Positions 20,125-39,252 of a DNA stretch of 64,000 nucleotides are shown here, piece after piece. The stretch is taken from positions 7,887,229-7,951,228 of the forward strand of contig OY848921.1 in the NCBI GenBank assembly GCA_963693285.1, in the 5' to 3' direction. Source of the DNA: Xestospongia muta. Its lineage: Eukaryota; Porifera; Demospongiae; Haplosclerida; Petrosiidae. Below the pieces are notes generated by a model that had not been told where the DNA came from, searched no databases, and was given only the letters and a program-made list of their open reading frames with translations. The position numbers and the translations under genes were made by a program. How positions within the stretch are numbered: the first letter of the stretch is position 1; every line of letters starts with the position of its first letter.

Positions 20125-21042
20125 ATGGTTGATGCAGGAGCACAAGGCGGACAAGCGGTCAGCGCAATAAATAATGTCTTCGATGGTTTGAAACAATTTG
20201 AAGAAGACATAGGTCAAGGGGAACAACTAATTCTTGATCTCAATAAGGAACTGTCTAGATGTCCTCGATTACTCCAGCAAAGCTTTAAGCATATCCAAGA
20301 ATATTTTTTCTATTTAGACAATGATAATCTTAGGAACAGAACCATTGAAGCTCAATTGACATCAGAGTCTCCGGATCTTGAGTCTATCAGTGCTTACATC
20401 CAGGAATTGAAGAGTGCACTAGATGAGGCAAAAGACAAATACGTTCAACTTGAAAACACTACCGATAATGTTATCACAGCTTGTAATAAAGCAAAAGGAC
20501 ATTGCAGGACCTACTCAAATGGAGCTGACAATAGTAAAAACAAAGGACAAGGAGTTGGAGGGACAGTTGCCGCAATTTTATTGCTCACTGGTGTGGTTGC
20601 TTTGATTATTACAATTGCAACTGCTAGTGCCGGAACCTTATCAACTTTGGTTGTTGTGGGCATTGCAATCGGAGCTGCAGTAGCCTTTGCAGCAGGAGGT
20701 GGAGTGGCTATTGCCACTGTATTTGCTGCTAAAAAATATCAAAAAGATAAAAAGGAAATTGAAGATCAAAAAGATGAATTTCACGTCTTGAATGAGACTG
20801 CCCATAACATAAGGAGCAAGCTGGAGGATCTTGAAATTTGCTTGATGGAAACATCTAGACATGTGAACAAACTTGCTGATAACAATAACGAACATGTGAT
20901 ACGTGAAAATTTTAGCTTGCTCCAAACGAAAAGCAAAGACCTTCGTACCATCTTCACCAATAGAGATGAGCTGTGTTGTCAAGTGAAGTCATTTTTAAAT
21001 CAAAATGAATCAATACAGGAAGAAGAGGAAACAGATATATAG
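20125..21042 (+). CDS. Intronless 305-residue protein with a central hydrophobic hairpin
   Basis: I do not recognise the family. The single exon runs from ATG (MVDAGAQGGQ) to TAG. Residues 10-125 and 205-295 are predicted by eye to be long amphipathic, coiled-coil-like helices rich in E, K, Q and L. Between them, residues 143-203 form two adjacent Gly/Ala-rich hydrophobic segments (about 145-167 and 173-203) with small residues in GxxxG-like spacing, ending in AAKKYQKDKK. There is no N-terminal signal peptide. Helical arm, glycine-rich hairpin, helical arm recalls apolipoprotein-L-like and alpha-helical membrane-inserting proteins, but this is shape similarity only. Lacking introns in an intron-rich neighbourhood suggests a retrocopy or a fast-evolving lineage-specific gene. 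Function unknown. Confidence 0.7.
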   Translation: MVDAGAQGGQAVSAINNVFDGLKQFEEDIGQGEQLILDLNKELSRCPRLLQQSFKHIQEYFFYLDNDNLRNRTIEAQLTSESPDLESISAYIQELKSALDEAKDKYVQLENTTDNVITACNKAKGHCRTYSNGADNSKNKGQGVGGTVAAILLLTGVVALIITIATASAGTLSTLVVVGIAIGAAVAFAAGGGVAIATVFAAKKYQKDKKEIEDQKDEFHVLNETAHNIRSKLEDLEICLMETSRHVNKLADNNNEHVIRENFSLLQTKSKDLRTIFTNRDELCCQVKSFLNQNESIQEEEETDI

Positions 21043-21734
21043 TATAACAATAACATAATAATATTATTATAACCCCCAATGAACTAGCAATTGTATGTCA
21101 AGCTAAATTTATGCATGCATTATTTTGATGCTGAATAGTTAGATCTATATAACACTTTTATATTTCTATATTCAGTCATTCCTTATTATTTATAATAAAA
21201 CAAACGTCATTGTAGAAAACCCAACCATACAAGTCAATATAACAGTAAACCAAAAAAAAAAAGAAATTGGTAATTGTACCAAATTAAAAAGCTACCCAAA
21301 TGTTGGGATTAAATGTACAAGGAGACTCTGTCAATTCACTATCTTTAATCTTTAAGTCAGGAGTACTCAGGTATGTGGCTTTCTATAGCAGCAAGAAAGC
21401 TATGGAGCATCGTCACTGATCAAGAAAGGAGTTAATAATGTAAATCTTTACAAGCTTTTCAAGACTGCCACAACATATGGTTTCCATATCCTTACTGTCG
21501 TGTATATAATAATATGTAAACAAAGAACAGTTTAAGAGGCTGTTGCAGCCAATCCGAAGAGATTAATAGGCGTGGTTTACATTAATTATTAGGGGCGTGT
21601 TCGTAATTTTATCACTGTTATAGTGTTACTAGTTTTATTATATAGTTCGTCTTCTGGTGGGTGGCCCACAAAAAACTTTTAAAAAAACAACCCTCTCCTA
21701 TTTTCTATTTTCTCCTGTCTCTTTAGTCTCCGTT
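21043..21734. other. Intergenic: 3' flank of the 305-residue gene and HIP1R-like upstream region
   Basis: Both neighbours are plus strand. No reading frame or repeat of note. The 100 bp before the ATG at 21735 is pyrimidine-rich (CTCTCCTATTTTC... CTGTCTCTTTAG), so the 5' untranslated region may include an acceptor at about 21726. The promoter cannot be pinpointed. Confidence 0.5.
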
Positions 21735-29396
<7,662 letters not shown>

Positions 29397-30299
29397 TATT
29401 TTTTATAACCTTCGCTACCTCACAAGATAAATAATATATTAGGCTTATCTTTGATTTCAAGGAATTTTACATTTTTTATGAACTTAATTAACCCTTTTAT
29501 TAAAAGACTATTAACTATATCAGCAGTTTGTTTACAAGAAATGTTAACAAAATTCATTTACTAAAATAAGATTCATGTACCAATAACAACAAACAACATT
29601 CCAAAATGACTTGGCAGTTTATTATTAAATTACTAATAGCCATTACATCATCATTAATAATCTATTAATAGAACATTTACAGTGAGGTGAACTAAGGGCA
29701 GTTACTACTAACAGTTGTAATAACTAAACAAATGTTTATATAAATGTTCATACCATTAGTGGTAACTCACAATTTTAACGACAAACATATTTTGATGGCT
29801 TTAGTTTTAACAAGTAAGATATTCTGTCCCTTTTATATTCTTGTTTGATGAACTTACTTACAATATTGACAAGATCACAATAAACCTTTTTTCCTAACTC
29901 TTGAGCAAAAACGTGTTGTAATTCCAAACTAAAAGTAACCACTTGTTGTAGTCAAGGAGTTTCATACTCATACAGTGGGCTGCCCATTCTGTAAAGGTTA
30001 TATATGTGTGTGTGTATCGTATTGATTTCTTTAGTCTTAGAGGATAGACAGAGCCCAGTGCTACAGACTTCTACTATTCTTTCTCACCAAGGGATGGCAA
30101 CATAGTCACAATCTACTGTAACATACAGACATCAATGTGCATATCAATTGCTTAAAAGTGAGAGGGCCAAATAAAATAAACTTCATATTCTAAAAAAACA
30201 ACTATTGTTATACTAATATATATTGTCATAAAACATTAACTATATCATACTACAAACATAATCAAATGTTAGGTCTTTCAGTATTAATATAACTATTAA
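29397..30299. other. Convergent intergenic region (3' flanks)
   Basis: It lies between the stop codons of the plus-strand HIP1R-like gene (29396) and the minus-strand nucleoredoxin copy 1 (30300). AT-rich, with no reading frame of interest and no repeat beyond a short TG run at 30006-30016. It should hold both 3' untranslated regions and polyadenylation signals; several AATAAA-like strings exist on each strand and cannot be assigned. Confidence 0.6.
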
Positions 30300-32175
30300 T
30301 CATTCCTTGATTCCTTTGGCCGTCAGTTTATTGGCGAGGTAATCTTCGAAGAACTGACGCACAACTCCTTCATTCAAATCATCACCAGACTTATCACAAA
30401 TATACTTCTTTTGACCTTCCATATTAACAATAGCCAAGACGGGGAATGGAGATGAGATTTTAGTGAAATTTTGAAGTCTCCCGGCAAGATCATCATCTTT
30501 AGCATACATGAAAACTACAGCACTATCGTCATCCTTGTGTTTCTCAAAATAGGGTGTGGCCACAGGGTCCATTGATTTCTTTGCTTTCTCAATTTGTGCA
30601 TCAGTACCATCTGTTAACAAAACCAAATCAATAATGAACAGTTGTCATGACAACCAGCATGCATCAATTAATTAAATTATAACATAATTAATATGATAAG
30701 TTACATGTACATGTGTGACTGCCTGTAATGTAGTACATGTACATGTACATGTGCATATACATTACAGGCAGACTTCTATTGCTTCAAACAGTCCCTTTAG
30801 CAAGGGCTACTTGTAGTATATTAGATGTAACTGATAAGGTTTGTTGATACTTGATACATTGTAAGTATTTACATAATATCAGTAGCAATTACCAAGTTAA
30901 TATAATTATTAAAAATAACAATTATTTTGTTACAACTAGGAACTAACCTGTAAACCAGATCAAACAGGGTTGTTCATTGATGGCCTCCACTTTACCACTG
31001 TGAAGTGGTTCTAATGGTTTAGGATACCATGGAAAATCCTAAAATATACAAGAATATACTGAAAACTTAGACACAACACTAAAATATACAAATTCATGAA
31101 AAATTTGAATGAATAGAACAAAGAATGCATTAATGAATAGTTGAATAGAAAAAATACATGAATTAATGTTACTTGTATTTCAATAACTATTGAATATTGA
31201 ATAGGTGACAAAATTATTTAATAAATAACTATTAAAATGCTAATAATGTAACAATGGACAGATATATAAATCAATAAAACAATGGACGTTACTTTTCCTT
31301 CAGGATCAGAAGACACCATGCCACGTCCACTATCAGTAATAACTTTTCCAGAGTCTGCATCCAATAATACTAAATGTGGAATACCTACACAAGGAGAACA
31401 GTCATTATATAAACTGAACTCATGTGTTCATTGTTACAGTTATAGTCACAACTGAAGGGAGTCAGAGAACAATAATTATCTATAATGACTCTGTACACAG
31501 CAATCTGCTTCATCAACATTGTAATACATGTTTGTCCTCGATATAAAGATATACTGTGTTGGTCAAGACATATAGTCTGGATTTAAAACAGTTTGTTAGT
31601 CATGGCTGTTTGTCTAATAGGAAGTGTGTACACTCTACACACAGTTATTTTCACAGTAGATAAATCTTGGTGTTTTATCACAAGACCTAATCCACAAAAC
31701 TTCGAAATATGTACTTTATTTTACAAACAATCTTGCAGTCATTCAATTAATTTTCCAAACAAGGCAAGTGAATTCATCCACAAAATGGTATTGTGATACC
31801 ATCTACTGTTATTACTATTATTAACATTTTAACAACAAACAAATATATGTGCTAATACATTCAATGCAGTCTACTAGCCCAATAATGTTACATAGCAAAT
31901 ACATGTAGTGAAAAAAGGAATACAAAAAGACACTGGAAGACTGCACACTACCAGTCATCATGTGTACCTGATACTTCAAATATCTTGTCTAGTTTATTCT
32001 TTCTCTTGTCATCATAAGGTATAGCATACCAGGGCATCTCTGACAGGTATGTTTCAAATTCTTCCTTTGAATTATCAGATGATACAAATATAACCTCAAA
32101 ATTTTTTCCTGCATCTTTCATTTTCTTGTAAAATTTGGCAAGTTCTGGAGTGAATGATTTACAGGGTGGACACTT

Positions 32176-32232
<57 letters not shown>

Positions 32233-33300
32233 TTCTTATTTACTAAAAACATAATATAGTTTCATATTCACATTGTAGTCATTGACAAAAATCAGTTTTA
32301 TCAATTAATCTAGTCTCGTGTTAATTCTATGATAAACATCAGGTACACCAAGTCAATTTAGTAGCACTGCACAGAGCTTGATGATGTAGCCAATCAAATT
32401 ATACTTGCTACAACATCATGCAATAGAACTATAAATGTTTATGAACAACACACCTAGGATGTAGCTTGTTTTATTATTAAAGACTCTGCAGACTAATATC
32501 TAAGACATGGTATCACTACAGTATAGTAAGTGTACAATTGTAAAAATATTTAATAGCGTTATAATTTTGTAACATTGGTTATTAAAAGGGCATTTTTTTA
32601 TCTATATCTATTTATCTATATCACATACCCAATGAGCCGAGAAATACAGTCCAACAGTTTTCCCTTTGCAATCATCCCAACTGATCTTATTGCCATCTTT
32701 ATTCACAAATGCACCGGGTATAACATCACCAAATGTCTCTGGTTTCCAAGGAAAATTCTCTCCATTAGGATCTTCAGTGACGAATGATCGGCCATTTTTA
32801 TCAATAAGCTCCCCAGTTTTGGCATTCACAAAGACAAGAGTAGGAATGCCAGAAACTTTAAAAGTTTTACTGAGCTTAGCCTGTAAGAGAAATTTAATAA
32901 TTTAACATGAAATGAAGCAGTACTAGGAAGACTGTTATTACTACAGTCCTTACATGCAGTACACTTTAGCCAGACTTACTTTGACGTCTCTCTCATTATA
33001 GGGCAAACACAGCCAAGGCATGGAATCAAAATACTCATCGAAAGCGTTTTCATCACGATCAGAGCTGACAAAGACAATCTCCAGTTTGTCTTTCAAAGCT
33101 GCTCCAGTCAGTTTACTGTACCATTCAGCTAGTTTAGGCGTGAAGCCCCTGCATGGAGGACACCAATGAGCACTGAAATACAAGCCCAAAACTCTGCCTT
33201 CATCCTCTAAACTTTCAACAGGAACATCAGTTCTGCTGTCTTTCTTTCCACGATTGAAGCTCTTGACCCCTTGAAATAAACCAGTGCTAAGAGTTGCCAT
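30300..33300 (-). CDS. NXN: Nucleoredoxin-like protein, copy 1
   Basis: Six exons (32980-33300, 32629-32880, 31968-32172, 31293-31384, 30948-31038, 30300-30610) join to 423 residues, close to human nucleoredoxin (435). Two thioredoxin-like domains each carry a redox motif: GLYFSAHWCPPCRGFTP near residue 45, and SAHW/CPPCKSFTPEL near residue 190, where an intron falls exactly between W and C. Family landmarks follow each: LEIVFVSSDRDENAF, MPWLCLPYNER, EVIFVSSD, MPWYAIPY. The C-terminal third (EAINEQPCLIWFTDG, AIVNMEGQKKYICD) matches the nucleoredoxin tail domain. It is probably a cytosolic disulfide oxidoreductase; in vertebrates it restrains Wnt signalling through Dishevelled. A paralogue with the same exon structure lies at 46479-49033. 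Confidence 0.94.
32175..32229 (-). repeat. (CT)n tract at an acceptor of nucleoredoxin copy 1
   Basis: About 55 bp of (GA)n on the plus strand, (CT)n in the transcript, ending CTAAAG before the exon starting at 32172. Copy 2 has a shorter (CT)n tract next to (CA)n at the same intron position (48222-48261). Confidence 0.9.
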
Positions 33301-35526
33301 TACTGTACTGCTAGCACGAATAGCTGAAGCGGAAATTGTTGTAATAATTATATCTAGGACTAACTAAACCACGCCCTAAACCCTGTAGCAAAAAACTAGC
33401 AATCTCAAACGTCTTTTAATAAATAATTAAGTTAGTGCATAAAATAGTAGCATAAGAAAGTACTGAAATTGTACATTCATCATTTATAAGGGTAAAATAA
33501 TTCAGTGATAACTACGTACAATGTATCAAGTGTCAATAAATAAAAATAGTAACATGTGATTGCATGTTACTATTTATAGTAATTGCATAGTGACATAATG
33601 AATAAGTCTACTTCATCATGACTGTTAACTGTCATAATGAGGTAAGCCATTTTGTGTAGGTTATTCATTATGTATATCACCATGCAATTACTATAAATAG
33701 TAACATGCAAGCATATGTTACTATTTTTAGTGTCTAGGAAATACTGATCAACTGGATGATGTAATCCTAATAATGGTCAAGTTACAGCCAGAAACTGCCT
33801 ATTTTATCACAATGGTTAATTATTATTGAGTTAACACTCAATCAGACTCACCCTACCAAATAATTCTCACTTGCCACTTGTTTGCATATATAAAGTGTTA
33901 CTACACAGCAGTTGACGAACTGGACTTTACCCTGACTATACCAACTGAAAGCTCTCCTTGAGAAAACAGGAATATCATTAGTGTGTTATGTCAGCAGATG
34001 TAGTATTCCACTCAATGAGTACAATGTATGAGACCGGGTTCCTTGATCTTACTTCAACTATCATTTAAGCTCTTTGGGCATATATTTGCTGCTTGAGAAG
34101 ATTATAGACAAGTATCTTCCTCAACTGACAGCTTCAAGTCTTCCTTCTTTATTTGAAATTCATTGTAAGTCTTTGTCACCTTGCACTAATACTATATTTT
34201 TTTCTAAAGGAAATATTGACTAAAGTTATACAAAGATATTGTGTACTTATTAGGTTTAGTTGAGTGAAATGGACTGTATAAATGGAGTCTGTTAATAGGG
34301 GCAATTGATACAAACTGTTGTGATAGATTGTGGATGTATGAAGTCAGTCGAGTAAAGGTACAATAAAATTGACATGACGTAAATGATATTAATTGTTAAA
34401 TATCTCACTCTAATAGATCTATAGTGACATACAAATGGTACATATTTAATCTCTTTGATATATTCTAAATATGGTGATGCTATAACTAGGGAATTATGAG
34501 TTTCCTTTCTTTCAAAGATGAGTAGGTATTCCCTCCCAATACTAATAATATACATGTATACATTTATATATATGTTGGCTTCACAAAATGAATAACATGC
34601 CAATAGTAGTTTAGGTAGTAAAGTGTCTAGACAAAACAAAGACAAGATAAAATTAGTGCTTCCTGCATGGCCAGTTTTATAATTATCGACGAAATCAATA
34701 AAGCTAATGAAATCAATGAATTTATTATTATGTTTTAAATTTAGTGCGTGTATATATTGTCTTGTACAATGTAGTGTCTAAAAATAAAAATAAATATATA
34801 TATAATTAGTAGTGTTGTTCTAGTTTGCTTAAATGGGACTAATTTTATTCTTGGCCCTTAAAAATATATTTTTAGTTTTAATAATTATTTAAACAGGCTT
34901 TTGTTCACCGATATAGATAATTAGATGCATAGCAATCATTAATGAGATTCATGGCAATTCACAGTGTGGGTGAGTGAGGGAGAATTGTTTGGGCAACACA
35001 ACATGTTTTTTTATAAATTTTAAAACAATTTTATACAACTGGGAAGAAATGCCAATAGAACTGGTCCTCAGTTCTACAGCTGCTTTTTCTCTAACCAGGA
35101 TGTAGAGTGTGTGCAAATGTCAGTAATAAATGTCATCATAGACACCTACCTATAACCACATCCTCTAATTTGCAGCAGCCCCACTCTACACTCTCAAAAA
35201 TAATTCTTTATATGTCTGGGTGGCTCTTCTCAACTCAAACAAATCATAATACATGTTTAGGCTCTAGGATTAATTTCTCAATGTACTATATGCTTCCTAT
35301 ACTATATGGATAGCAGCTGCAAAATATTTATCTCATAGTATACAACTTATATATGTATATATATTTCAAATTAACTCTACTTACAAACAGAAACAGTTCA
35401 TAAAAAGCATAAAACATAACTTTAAAAAGCAAATATCAAAGGATATAATTATCTGCTATAGATAATTGGTAAAATATCAGCTAGTTATCAAGAAGACATG
35501 TATATACAAGAACTTTATTACTCTCT
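33301..35526. other. Intergenic DNA with one MITE; no gene seen
   Basis: Spacer between the start of nucleoredoxin copy 1 (promoter expected at 33301-33530) and the 3' end of the SRCR receptor gene. The longest reading frame (34292-34645, minus) has no homology that I recognise and skewed, AT-driven composition; I treat it as chance. An inverted-repeat element occupies 33541-33729. Confidence 0.6.
33541..33729. repeat. MITE with long terminal inverted repeats, TA-bounded
   Basis: The element begins TAAAAATAGTAACATG and ends with its complement (GTTACTATTTTTA). The arms are about 68 bp and nearly identical when inverted, and each contains its own small palindrome (AGTAACATG...GCATGTTACT). The centre is about 45 bp. 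The outer TA on both sides fits insertion at TA, as in Tc1/mariner-type MITEs. Classification is inferred. Confidence 0.85.
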
Positions 35527-38500
35527 CTACATTTCAGTGAACTCTATTACTCTTGTGTCAGGATTCTGCAAAAAAAGTGAACAACTTAACATCACAACTA
35601 GAATTATACCTTATCAGTGTACTTTATTTGAGTCATTCCATCTCTCCTATAAGTAAAAGGCAAAGTATAATCATAACATTGCTGCCCTGATAATGCAGGT
35701 CTGGACTTGATTCTGGCTCCTCGTCAAATAAATTATAACTTACTTTTGATTTTTATTTCTTATCATAGCTATCACAATCCCAACAATCAAAAGTATAAGA
35801 ACAGTTAAAATGATAAGAACTGATCCAATAACGGGTATGGTAATTGCTAGAATGGATTTATTACTAGTTCCTCCTGAAGTTCCAGTAGTTACTAAAATTG
35901 AATGCAGTTAAAATGAAGCAATTACAGTACACATGACAAAATATGGTAGACTGAGACTAACTTAGATCTAAGGGCACACTGAGACTGAGGCTAAAACTAA
36001 GGTAGACTGAGACTAACTTAGATCTAAGGGCACACTGAGACTGAGGCTAAAACTAAGGTAGACTGATACTGAAGTTAAAACTATGGTAGACTGAGACAGA
36101 GGCTAAAACTAAGGTAGACTGATACTGAAGTTAAAACTATGGTAGACTGAGACTGAGGCTAAAACTAAGGCAGACTGATACTAAATTAGACTGCAATTGA
36201 GGCTAAAACTAGACATTAGATAAACTGAAATTTTGGCCTCTGCATAGATAATAAAGTGGAAGTATAGCCTATGTACATTAGCTAATACTGATGTTATAGG
36301 AATTATATGTTCGTGTATATGTTTAACATACTGGTACACTGTACTATGTAGTCTAGTTCTCCAGTGTAGCATTGGTCTCTAGCAAGTTGAGGAGAGCATT
36401 GATCGAATGAGTCAGCATTATTAGGACATGTATACTGATTATAATAGACTGTTCCTGGGAGAGGACTACGACCATAGCTTGATGAATTTGATGGAAGTTT
36501 GATACCACCTGTGGAACACACAAAGAGAGAGAGAACAGTCTTTTCACTCTAGTCTAAAGCATTCTATAGCATACTTATAGCTAATGATTTGATCACGACT
36601 CACCTATATAACCTGCAAGTCTACAAACAACTTCTGCTACATTACCACTATTTGTGCCATCATTACATATAGATGACCAGCCTCCTTGTTTACAATGCTG
36701 AGGGATGCCAATAATGACATTGTCTCCATTAGCGTCTGTAGTATAGTTATTATAGAGTCTCAGGACTCCATCAGAACAGTCTATTTGGAAAGTAGACATG
36801 TGGTTATAAGGTGACAATTGAATAGAAGCAAATGGATAGATGAATGAATAGATGGTTTAACACATGGACAAATGAAACATCCATTGATTAGATGAATGGA
36901 TGGACAGAGTGTCAAAGTAACAAATAGACAAACACATGTTGTAGGTGACATACATCTTCCACAAGTGATGGCAGCATATCCCCCTCCATAAGAACTACAA
37001 CCAGAATATCCAGTAGTGTTAGTACATTCAGAAGTAGTAGTACAAGTCAAGTTAGTAACCACATATTTAGTATCAGTGAGGGGAGGAGCAGTAACACCAG
37101 ATGGAGTACCAACAAAACCAGCTATAATTATATTATTAAATATGCAATATAATATAAATTTACACAGTGACTGGGTTTTTGAATTAATGAAACTAACCCT
37201 TGTAAGGACAAGTGTTGACATTACGTTGTTAGTCTATAAGCTACCATGTGTGCACTACCACGTCACATAACTTTAATAAACAACTTATTAAGTGCTTGTT
37301 TTATGAAAATAAATTTTCAGTAATATTTACTAATATTTCTGGCAGTAAATAGATATCATAAATGTATTACATGCCAATTGGTCTGTAGCACTAACAGTAC
37401 TCAGATTAATATTGTAGGCAATAGCAAGTCTATAAGAACTACACACACTTAAATTCTGATTTGTTAGTTGTTGTGTAGTCACAGTTAATACTTTAAACTG
37501 TTTTATATAACAATAGAATCATTCAAAAACCCAATCATTATGTAAAATGTAACTTTATAATATATTTTATAATTATTAATTTTATTAAAAATAAAGAGCA
37601 TGTCAGAATCGACAGTTAAAAGTGTGCACACATAATTGATTTCTCTAACTTACAGACAGTAGTGAATCCAGTTGATAACAGACAAATCCTAGACAATGTG
37701 CTCATATTGAGGCTAGTACCATTACAAATAGGGAGATTGTTTCCATTGACACAAACTGTAGGAGTTCCTGTAACATAGCTAACAGAGTTTATAGTTGTGT
37801 TGACTGTAGTATTGAAACCAAGGTGGCCAGGAGAGCAGGTAACTTGAGGTATAGGTGAAACTAAAGATAATAAATCAAGTAACATTTATGTCATTATGCA
37901 GACAACAGAACAGTCTGAGAGTGAGATTAAAATTGAGGTAGATTGGGACTGAGGCTAAACTAAAGTTTTAAGCAAACTGAGACTAAGGCTTAAACAACAG
38001 ACTGAGATACTTGCTGGTCTCTGATCATAGAAATTGACAATTTTATAACATTAAACTAAAACATACCAGTACATTGTACGATAAACTCTAGTTCGCATTG
38101 GTCACCAACAAATTGAGGACTGCATTGAATAATTGAAACAGAATTATTAGGACATCTAAACTGATTGTAATAGACTGTTCCTGGGAGAGGACTGCGACCA
38201 TAGAGTGATGAGTTAGAAGGAAGTTGGATACCATCTATGGAACAGAGAATGGAATATTCTGAACATTGAAGATACACTGTACAATCAGTCTTTATGTAAC
38301 ATAATTCTGCACAGCACAGACCAACAAGTTCCTAATCTTAAAGACTTACTGGTAAAGCCTGCAAGTCTACAAATGAGATCTACTACATTATCACTGTTTG
38401 TTCCATCATTGCAAATAGATGACCAGGCTCCCAGATTACACTGTTGAGGGATACCAACAATCACATTGTTCCCATCAACTACTGTAATGATGTTATTATA

Positions 38501-39162
38501 GAATCTTATATCTCCATCGGAACAGACTATTTGGAAAGTATACGTGTGTTTGTGAAATAAATAAATGTCAAATAAACGAATAGATGAATAGATAATAAAA
38601 GGATGTGGATAAACAACTAGTCACAGACAAACACAAATTGTTGATAGGTGACTTACATTTTGTACAAGTGACAGCAGCATAACCTCCTCCATAAGAACCA
38701 CAACCAGAAGATCCAATTGTGCCAGTACATTCTTCATTATTTGGACAAGTCAGGTTAGTAACCACATTGTTAGTATCAGTGAAAGGAGGAGCAGTAACAC
38801 CAGGTGGAGTACCAACAAATCCAACTATAATAAAAAAACAGAGATTAATAATACTATACAACACAATAATCATTTTAATTTAAAATAGTAATTATTAATA
38901 TATTATTAATTTGTTATATAATGACTGCTTTATAAACTCACCAGTGAGAGAATATCCAGTAGACTCCTGACAAACTCTAGTCACTACATTGTAGTCTAGA
39001 CTAGCACCATTACAGATAGGGAGACCGTTTCCATTAACACAGAATGTAGGAGTACCTGTTACATAGCTGACAGAATTACCAGTCGTGTTGACTGAAGTAA
39101 TGAAACTAACTTGACTAGAATAGCAAGCTAAAGAAAGTAAATAGATATAAATAGTAATTGTC

Positions 39163-39252
<90 letters not shown>

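Noticed and set aside
20511..20982. Minus-strand frames over the 305-residue gene
   Set aside because: Antisense shadows; composition mirrors the Gly/Ala-rich segment of the real frame.
34292..34645. 117-codon frame on the minus strand between nucleoredoxin copy 1 and the SRCR gene
   Set aside because: No recognisable motif, AT-driven composition, no splice context and no paralogue in the window.
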